From: Utricularia gibba
Taxonomy: Eukaryota; Streptophyta; Magnoliopsida; Lamiales; Lentibulariaceae
NCBI GenBank assembly: GCA_002189035.1
Contig: CM007990.1
Location: 5,022,001 to 5,086,000, forward strand
Direction of reading: 5' to 3'
Length of the DNA: 64,000 nucleotides
A program made the position numbers and the translations under genes. Every line of letters begins with the position of its first letter. Within the stretch, counting starts at the first letter, position 1. Positions 57,616 through 64,000 of the stretch are shown here, piece by piece. The notes beneath the pieces are model-generated. The model was not told the DNA's origin. It did no database searches and was given only the letters and a program-made list of their open reading frames with translations.

Positions 57616-59602
57616 AGTAAGACAGGTGCAATTATCTTCCACCAGAGCCTCAGTTGTAGCAATAGATGGCAAGGATACAATCTAACTTTTTGTGTCCATT
57701 TTGCCTCTTTGGTTAGAAGACTAGATGATTTCAGATTATCGCTTCATGTTTTTGGCTACTTTAGGTTCCCCATGTTGTAGCAGCTCCTCGCTGCAGTCAA
57801 TTCACTTGTTTATGAAATGAGTTTTCTCAATGGAAACAAGTACTCCCTTTCTCTTTCTCTCAACATGAAATGGCTAATACTGTTAAAAAATTCTGAAGAC
57901 AGCCTCATGCTGAGTAGCTGATAAATCAAAGGGACTACCTGCTTTTGGAGAAGGCAGCCATGGCAACTTTTTGGATCGTGCAGCAACTCCACATTGTCCC
58001 CATCCTGCAGCCGACAGTATCCAAAATGGATTTAACACCATCATGCTCACTCTGCATCGGTCCCCATCTACATGTGTTAAAACATGACAGAGGTTTGTAG
58101 GAGGAAGCTTTAGACATACTTGCAAATATAACAAGTGGTGCAAGTGATAAGAAAGGTGCACTCATGCTTGACTGATTGTTCATGTCCCCCCACTGACTGG
58201 GGCACCCGACAGCCACAATTCAAGGACTAGAAACATTGCTTCACCATATCAAAATCTGTCTTTGTAGTTGCTGCAAACGCAGGTGCATGAATCATACCCA
58301 TTGAGAATGGAGAATTCATTCCCAACAGCCCTTTGCCTTTCTTGCCAGTCCACAGGCTCATCATCTTACTGAAACTGAGTGCACCAAATCGCCCATGTTT
58401 TTTTACTTCAAAAAGCTCCCATCTTTTGTTACCATTGGCTTTACACCATCTTGCAACTCCCATTTATCCAGGGCGATGTTCGATTACAATCGATTTTCGG
58501 TGTGCATCCATCCTGCTTGTGCAGAACACTCATTCAGATAGTCAATGTACATTGAAAACAAAAACAGTATAAGGTAACTTATGTCTGCTCATAGAAGTCT
58601 AGATACATTTAATCAGTCAGGGCTCTTTTCCAAAGAAACTACTAATTGTTCTCTTTCAAACCTTTCTCCTTTTCCATGACTGTAGAAGGAGGATAAGGGA
58701 ATCAACTCAACCAAATTATAGCCACACAAAGTTAGCCAATAATCATCATCACTACTACTACTACATTAACAACAAAAATACTTTTTCTGTGCACGAGATT
58801 AGCCAAACAACAAAATTATTCATGTATGTAATTGATAATAATAAATATCACTTCTCAACAAATCTGTGGTCAACAAGTGTGTTATTTGACACAAAATAAT
58901 CTTTCGTATCCCAAGAAACAAAAAGTCAGCAACTTCCTGCATAGAGAAAAAAGATTACCAAGGAAAAAAAAAGGTGTTGTAGTAGACGATGGTCTGCAAA
59001 CAAGACAAGAGCGTTAAATGGCTAAAGCTTTGTTCTTGACACGACTGAAGAACAAACATATTCTTTCATTCTTCTACGCAAAACGGCGTCGCTTTTGCAG
59101 GTGGTTGAGATACCGTTAAAACCTAAATGACCAAAATGCCCTTCCTGTTCCAGTAGAACCTCTTCACACCACAGAGAGTGGACCTAGGCATCCGAAGGTA
59201 AACTCGGGTGTTCCACAGAAGTTCTGAGATGCAAGGGGGACTTTCAGGCAAGGTGTGAAGTGACCAAAATGCCCAAGTGCTTACAACATGCTGCATAAGA
59301 AAAAGAAAAGTCGAGAAGCTTGCTGCTTTTCTCATAGACAGGGAAAAGAGTTGAGGTCCTACGTATAAACAACAATATTTCTCTGGACCATCAGAATTTG
59401 ATACGGGGGCCTTCAAATCCCCTCGCTGAGTGCCCTTTGAGTCATCAAAATGCCATTTGAAGTATGAAGGAGTGAAGCTTTTCATTGCCCTCTGCTGTAA
59501 ACTCTGCTCCGCATGCAGCATATTCTGCTCTATCCACCCATTTTTTTCTTTAACCGGGGAGGATACTGTTTGGCTATCCATCTTCCTCACATCCCAAGCT
59601 TC
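57616..59602. other. intergenic region between UBP16-like and bZIP genes
   Basis: About 2 kb. The first 200 bp look like UBP 3' UTR. Several minus-strand open frames (57883-58463 and 59123-59623) have no recognised domain, Met context or splice pattern, and I do not call them genes. AT-rich at 58730-58980. Confidence 0.45.
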
Positions 59603-59610
59603 TATAAATA
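59603..59610 (+). promoter_or_regulatory. TATA box of the bZIP gene
   Basis: TATAAATA lies 57 bp upstream of the ATG at 59660, implying a very short leader of about 25 nt or a start at a downstream ATG. Confidence 0.55.
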
Positions 59611-59659
59611 CATCTCGGATCACTCAGTTTCCTCCTGCAAAACAGACTGATTCCAGGAG

Positions 59660-60178
59660 ATGATTCCCTTGGATCATCAACAGCTTGGAAGTCAAACAGG
59701 GTTTCTTGCAGGCACCGGCACGGGTCAAGTCCAATCCCAAGCATTTCACTTGCTGCCCTCCTCCCACATCCTAATGCATCAGAGATTTCTCTCAGGTATG
59801 TCGGGATTTACTAACACAGCATGCATCAGCAGCAACTCTTCCTCCACATCTGATGAAGCAGAGGAGCAACTACTTGGAGTCATCGATGAGAGGCGGAAAC
59901 GGAGAATGATATCGAACAGGGAATCTGCACGGAGGTCAAGGATGCGCAAACAAAGGCATCTAGATGAGCTATGGTGTCAGGTTCTTCGCCTCAGAACTCA
60001 AAATCACCATCTCTTGGATAGGCTAAACCATGTCTCTGAGAGTCATGATAAAGCCGTTCAGGAAAACGCGAGGCTCAAAGAAGAGACATCCAATCTTCGA
60101 AAAATGGTGATGGATCTACAAATTGGAAACACTTACACCATTCTAAGTGATTTTGAAGACATCTCATGTAATAATTAA
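59660..60178 (+). CDS. S-group bZIP transcription factor, bZIP42/43-like
   Basis: Intronless, 172 residues, as expected for group S bZIPs. The basic region is RKRRMISNRESARRSRMRKQ, with the invariant N-x7-R (NRESARRSR). The zipper runs through HLDELWCQVLRL, NHHLLDRLNHV and ENARLKEETSNL. The Ser-rich segment before the basic region (SSNSSSTSDEAEEQ) and the late block LQIGNTYTILSDFED match the bZIP42/43/48 branch more than bZIP11/53. Group S members dimerise with group C bZIPs and bind ACGT cores in stress and metabolic control. I see no sucrose-responsive uORF: the TATA box at 59603 leaves no room for a long leader. Which member of the branch this is remains open. Confidence 0.88.
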   Translation: MIPLDHQQLGSQTGFLAGTGTGQVQSQAFHLLPSSHILMHQRFLSGMSGFTNTACISSNSSSTSDEAEEQLLGVIDERRKRRMISNRESARRSRMRKQRHLDELWCQVLRLRTQNHHLLDRLNHVSESHDKAVQENARLKEETSNLRKMVMDLQIGNTYTILSDFEDISCNN

Positions 60179-61209
60179 CTCATCCCAAGGCTGAACTGTC
60201 AGGCCAGGGCTGCAGCTTTTTCCATGTATCTTCTTAAATAAGCTGATGATCATCCACTAGCTTCCTGCCGTGCTTTAATCTGTAAACTGCTACGATAGTT
60301 AACCTTTTGAACCTGCAATAAAAACTGCTATCTCGTACCACGAACGTCATCCTTAAAATCCTTCCTCTGATAAAATGAAATAGACGTCATCGTTTACCTT
60401 GAAGTCAAAAACTAGTTATTAGCATCCTTTTCTTGCGGTGATTGCAGTCATGATTATTGATCGCTGGTGGTTTGACTTGAAAAACAAACGTCAGGGAGCA
60501 CCATGACAAGTGAAACTAATGCTAGAGTTTCCAAGAAATACACCAAAACAACAAAGAGAAGGACCTACAGTCATTGATGTGTTTCATGGTCCTACGGACA
60601 AATGGTGGTGGACATGTTAGGTGATGGTGGCTACTAACACTAGAGCAACCATACGAAGCAGAACAACAGAAAGTCCACTAACATTAGATACTGTTTCCCT
60701 TTAATGTCAAGAGGGCGATGACACACGACTAGTTGTAAAGTCGCTGTTTCTACTCAACTTAATGACAAGACAGAACACAAAAAAAAGAGGATCATGTGTC
60801 CACTGCATTACAGCGGGGTTGGAACAACAATCGAGATTGCTTACATTGATAGAAAGATGGCATTTTTTTAGATATCCAAGATAACTCCACAAAAGGAAAT
60901 GAATAATGGAACAATCATCAGAACAAAGCCAAATTGATGGAGGCATCGCATTAGCATTGAGGACGCTTAAATGAGCAAAAAGGAAACATTTCTAGACGCG
61001 GATATACATGCAAACGCATACACTGCTTGCATAAAGAGAAATTAACATATAACACTGTTTTCCAGGATCCAATCAAAGGTTAACAAACAGCCCCATTGAG
61101 AGGAGATGGCACATGGAAGTGAAAAATATGATTTTTGCATTTCTAGGATTAACAAATAGTCGAACAAGCTTTAACATGGATAAGTGAAGAGAAAGAAATT
61201 TGTACATGA
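60179..61209. other. convergent 3' region, bZIP / GNAT
   Basis: About 1 kb without coding evidence between the bZIP stop and the minus-strand GNAT stop; 3' UTRs of both are expected. AATAAA at about 60320 may be the bZIP signal. Confidence 0.5.
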
Positions 61210-61761
61210 TCATTTGTTCTTCTTCTTGTTCTGTTTTCTGGAATATACCATTCCCTTGATGCCATCAGGATCCGCCACGAAGCCTAATGGCCGGTAAAAC
61301 CCGAGAACCCGGGGCTCCGAATACAAAACAATGTTGCTGATTCCCTTATCTAACAAAGCGGTTACCAATCTCTCCATCACAGCTTTCCCAAGGCCAATCC
61401 CTTGGAAGCTGGGGTCCACCACAACATCCCACACTATCGCATTGAACACACCGTCGCCAGTGGCTCTAGCGAACGCCACCGGCCTCTTTGTTCTCTCGTT
61501 CTCCACCCACAGCACCGCGTCGGAGTGTTCTAGAGCCAGTCGGATCTTGTCCGTATCCCGCCGAGGGAATCCGACGGCTGCGAAGACCGAATTCAGTTGA
61601 TCGAGGTTCAGCGAATCGAAGCTGCTGTGAAATTTGAATCCGCGGGAGGAGAATGACTCGTCGGAGACCGTAGCGGCTGAGACGACGGCCCTAGGCCCAC
61701 GGTGGTGCAACGGCCATCTGACGTGTGAAACAGAGGCGAGGACGCCACTGTTCAGCAGCAT
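61210..61761 (-). CDS. plastid GNAT-type N-acetyltransferase (NSI/SNAT-like family)
   Basis: Intronless, 183 residues. The first 40 or so residues (MLLNSGVLASVSHVRWPLHH) are basic and Ser/Val-rich, consistent with a chloroplast transit peptide. The acetyltransferase fold follows: GFPRRDTDKIRLALEHSDAV, then VAFARATGDGVFNAIVWDVV, the acetyl-CoA loop QGIGLGKAVMERLV (Q/R-x-x-G-x-G/A type), IVLYSEPRVLGFYRPLGFV and the end DPDGIKGMVYSRKQNKKKN. This is the plant organellar GNAT group (NSI/GNAT2 and relatives) with lysine and N-terminal acetyltransferase activity; SNAT (serotonin) activity has also been reported for members. Closest Arabidopsis protein is probably At1g26220 or At1g32070. The tail is very Lys-rich. 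Site II motifs lie upstream. Confidence 0.88.
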   Translation of the reverse strand: MLLNSGVLASVSHVRWPLHHRGPRAVVSAATVSDESFSSRGFKFHSSFDSLNLDQLNSVFAAVGFPRRDTDKIRLALEHSDAVLWVENERTKRPVAFARATGDGVFNAIVWDVVVDPSFQGIGLGKAVMERLVTALLDKGISNIVLYSEPRVLGFYRPLGFVADPDGIKGMVYSRKQNKKKNK

Positions 61762-61813
61762 TTCCGAGATTTTTAATGAATTAATAAAATACTTTGCCTT
61801 TATTATCCGTTCA

Positions 61814-61920
61814 AGCCCAATATCACTTTGGGCTTACTTTTGTCAAACTTCAGCACACGCATCTCTTTCGGCTCAATACTTGCTTCACCCAACTCATGTT
61901 CTTTAAATGAGCCCGGCCCA
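61814..61920 (-). promoter_or_regulatory. site II cluster upstream of the GNAT gene
   Basis: AGCCCA at 61814, TGGGCT at 61829 and GGCCCA at 61915 lie 50-160 bp before the GNAT ATG. Same type as those before SBH, CYP23 and PTST2. Confidence 0.5.
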
Positions 61921-63090
61921 ATTAAAGGCCTGCGGTTATTCCATCGGCTCATCACTACTTGAACGGGATGATCTCACTTGTGCCATTGTCTACCTCGCCT
62001 GGTATCGGCGATTCTACAGGTGCGTTGATTTTCTGTGTAATTGATTTCATTGCTCTTCGGTATTGTTTTTTCACTTTGCTTTAGTTACTTTATCCCCATA
62101 AAGACATATGAAGAGGCTAACTATAGAGATATGACGCCATTTTGGGCGTCTGGTATTGTTTTCCTCGCTCTGTTGGGTGGAGATGTTTGAGGTTTTCTTT
62201 GTTTGATACATCGGGAGTAGAGTTACTTGATGTTTTAGGTTTTCGGCCGTGTTATATGTTTATCTTCTTGCTGGCTTTCGTAAGCCTTGTGCTGTTCAGT
62301 TTTTGAAATGGAAGTGGCTCATGAATCTAGAATGATTAAAAGGGTCCTACGGCTCGATGATGTGGACCATCACTAGTAAATTGCATTATCTTGTTTTACA
62401 ACTTGGAAGAAGAAAGGGATGATGTGATTAACTGATCTCTCTGCTGCTGATGCCTAGCAAACCTTCTCTCCTTCCATTCTCATAATTTCCATGTCTTCCT
62501 CCTGTATCTATGTCTTACAACAATTGTCCCCCAAAACACCGTTTATGAGCTCTTATGCTAGCTGATGTTTTTTTGATAATAACAAATCATGTGACATCTG
62601 CGCCCTCAGTAGTTCTGATTAACTAAATGTTTGTGTTGGCTCATTTTCCCAATTCTCCTGAGAGTTGCCAAGTTACTTATAGGTGATCAATGTTGGGTTT
62701 TGATTCTAGATTCTTTTCAAGAGGAAAGCTTTTGCACGATGAGGTGAATGTTCTTCAAGATGCAGATATCACTTGCCAGAAAACAGGTGCTGATTGTGAT
62801 TGTCTTCTTAAACGAATTACCTAATTCCCATCTGGGAGTCTTCTGAATGGCCTATCGTGCAAGCTTCAAACAATTGCTGCTGGTAGACAGACAAACCAAT
62901 CAATTTATCATCCCAGAAACTGAAAGAGCACACAACAATTCAAAGGCAACATTTCACCGCCGTGAGCAACCACCCGACACAACACAAGCGCGCACACAAC
63001 TACTAACGGCGAAGCCCTTAGAGTCCTTTTTATTGAAAGCAGAGAAAACGAACTGGAAAATGCAACTCCTTTTCTTCTTCTACGGCTTGA
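61921..63090. other. intergenic region left of SAMDC
   Basis: About 1.2 kb with splice-like signals (ACAG|GTGCG near 62019; AACAG|GTGCTG near 62787) that could belong to a non-coding or divergent transcript, plus the SAMDC 3' UTR on the right. No protein-coding exon is recognised. Confidence 0.4.
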
Positions 63091-64000
63091 TCATTCTCCC
63101 TTGCCGTCGGTATCAGAATCTTCTCCGGTGAAGCATTTCAGGATGGATCTTGGCGATCCGCAGCACTCAGTCATCGCAAACTTTTGGAACATGATGGATC
63201 CTCCCAGTTCAAGCCCTTCGACATATTTTTCTTCACAATAGTACCCCTTGATGTCTAGGTTGCGGATATGATCATAGAGTTCAGTACCATATTCGGCATG
63301 CACGGAGACAGAGAACTCCTTTGGTTCAAAGCAAGCCAAAACCCTCTTGATCAGCAGTCCCAGATTCATGCTTTTCAGGTCATATCCAGAAGCTTCGAAG
63401 CTCGCATAACTAAATCCGTCCTCTGGTGTAATGTGGATAGTGGAGATTGCAGAACCTTCGATAGAGTTCATTGAGTAACCACACGGCTCGAACTCGAAGT
63501 CACAGATGTCAGATTCAGGAAGGATGTTTCTTATGCCAGAGGTCTTGGTCATCCAAGGGGCCGAGCTGGAGTCAGTCTTGTAGAAAACAGATGCCTTGTC
63601 CCTGTCCAACCCTGTCATGCACATTTCTAAGGTGTAAATTGGGTCAAAAGCTTCGGCACCATCCGCAGATGCGGAGTAAACATGCCATTTCTTGACATTA
63701 TCAGGGTTTCCCATCACATAAGCCTTGCTGCCACTTGAACCCAGATTTCCAAAATAACTATCAAGGACAACCACTTCTTCGGAGAAGCTGCGGTGGGGGT
63801 ATGTCTGAGCTCCAGGGAAAATGAAGCTTCCACGAGTATACGTGACATTCTTAACAGACAGAGAAATGGACTCGGCTAACTTCAGAATGACTGGGATTGA
63901 AAGAAGCAACTTTGTTGTCCCACAGGTTTTGATGATGATCTTGTACGGGTAGACAAACAAGCTCGATTCAGAGAGGACATATGAGTCAACATGCTCATTA
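63091..64000 (-). CDS. SAMDC: S-adenosylmethionine decarboxylase, C-terminal part (cut by window edge)
   Basis: Polyamine biosynthesis enzyme supplying decarboxylated SAM for spermidine and spermine. The minus-strand frame is open from 64000 to the stop at 63091, about 303 residues; the N-terminal ~60 residues lie beyond the window. The proenzyme self-cleavage site is visible: [15 protein letters not shown], cleaved between Glu and Ser, with the pyruvoyl Ser encoded at 63966-63964. Also present are the active-site Cys block [36 protein letters not shown], and the processing/catalytic region [20 protein letters not shown]. The tail ends [18 protein letters not shown]. No intron in this part, as is usual for plant SAMDC coding regions. 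The regulatory tiny and small uORFs, if present, lie off the right edge. Confidence 0.95.
   Translation of the reverse strand, partial: NEHVDSYVLSESSLFVYPYKIIIKTCGTTKLLLSIPVILKLAESISLSVKNVTYTRGSFIFPGAQTYPHRSFSEEVVVLDSYFGNLGSSGSKAYVMGNPDNVKKWHVYSASADGAEAFDPIYTLEMCMTGLDRDKASVFYKTDSSSAPWMTKTSGIRNILPESDICDFEFEPCGYSMNSIEGSAISTIHITPEDGFSYASFEASGYDLKSMNLGLLIKRVLACFEPKEFSVSVHAEYGTELYDHIRNLDIKGYYCEEKYVEGLELGGSIMFQKFAMTECCGSPRSILKCFTGEDSDTDGKGE

Noticed and set aside
57883-58463. Overlapping minus-strand open frames 3' of the UBP gene
   Set aside because: Frames do not connect through plausible splice sites and the residues match no family I know.
59123-59623. 166-codon minus-strand open frame upstream of the bZIP gene
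   Set aside because: No domain or known family, covers the bZIP promoter and TATA box, and has no supporting splice or start context. Probably a chance open frame.

Overview
The window is nuclear DNA of a flowering plant, most likely a eudicot with a fairly compact genome. Genes are split by many short GT-AG introns with AT-rich interiors. Intergenic DNA is AT-rich with microsatellites and poly-A/T runs. All recognisable proteins are plant families: R2R3-MYB, TCP, HD-Zip I, S-group bZIP, PRE-type HLH, CLE, PKS, PTST. I see 22 protein-coding genes in 64 kb, one cut by the right edge. I found no rRNA, tRNA, CRISPR array, phage or intact transposon. Species cannot be fixed from the sequence alone.

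Left part (1-9.7 kb): a small R2R3-MYB of the MYB52/54/117 subgroup, an MPSR1-like RING-H2 ubiquitin ligase divergent from an organellar-type ribosomal protein L18, a GH28 polygalacturonase-like enzyme, and a divergent membrane apyrase. Next block (10.8-22.6 kb): RING-CH membrane E3, CLE45-like peptide precursor, phytochrome kinase substrate (PKS), sphingoid base C4-hydroxylase (SBH) and TCP14/15-like factor. The apyrase plus this block resembles the Arabidopsis At1g14240-14290 / At1g69588-69690 / At2g02950-02970 regions as I remember them.

Middle (23.6-34.6 kb): ER cyclophilin CYP23, a PRE/KIDARI-type atypical HLH, and the stomatal MYB FOUR LIPS/MYB88. Then (35.8-48.6 kb): a large conserved plant protein of unknown function whose C-terminus recalls TRAPP subunits, an HD-Zip I factor, the starch-granule protein PTST2/FLO6, an h-type thioredoxin and a type II DnaJ co-chaperone. 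After about 5.4 kb of AT-rich DNA and leader sequence comes a MYND-type deubiquitinase (UBP16-like), then a bZIP42/43-like factor, a plastid GNAT acetyltransferase and the C-terminal part of S-adenosylmethionine decarboxylase.

The genes do not form one pathway; several act in stomatal, vascular and light-growth control (FLP, CLE45, PKS, PRE, TCP). The most striking technical pattern is five single-base deletions, each in or next to a short homopolymer, that break four otherwise intact and conserved genes (polygalacturonase, apyrase twice, CYP23, PTST2). Consensus errors explain this more easily than four independent pseudogenes. Other points of interest are an in-frame 69-nt intron inside the MYB R2 repeat, a GC-AG intron and a missing acceptor AG in the UBP gene, a tandem NAGNAG acceptor in FLP, and apparent interleaving of two Arabidopsis syntenic segments. 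Exon boundaries were read by hand and checked by phase; none is supported by transcript data.
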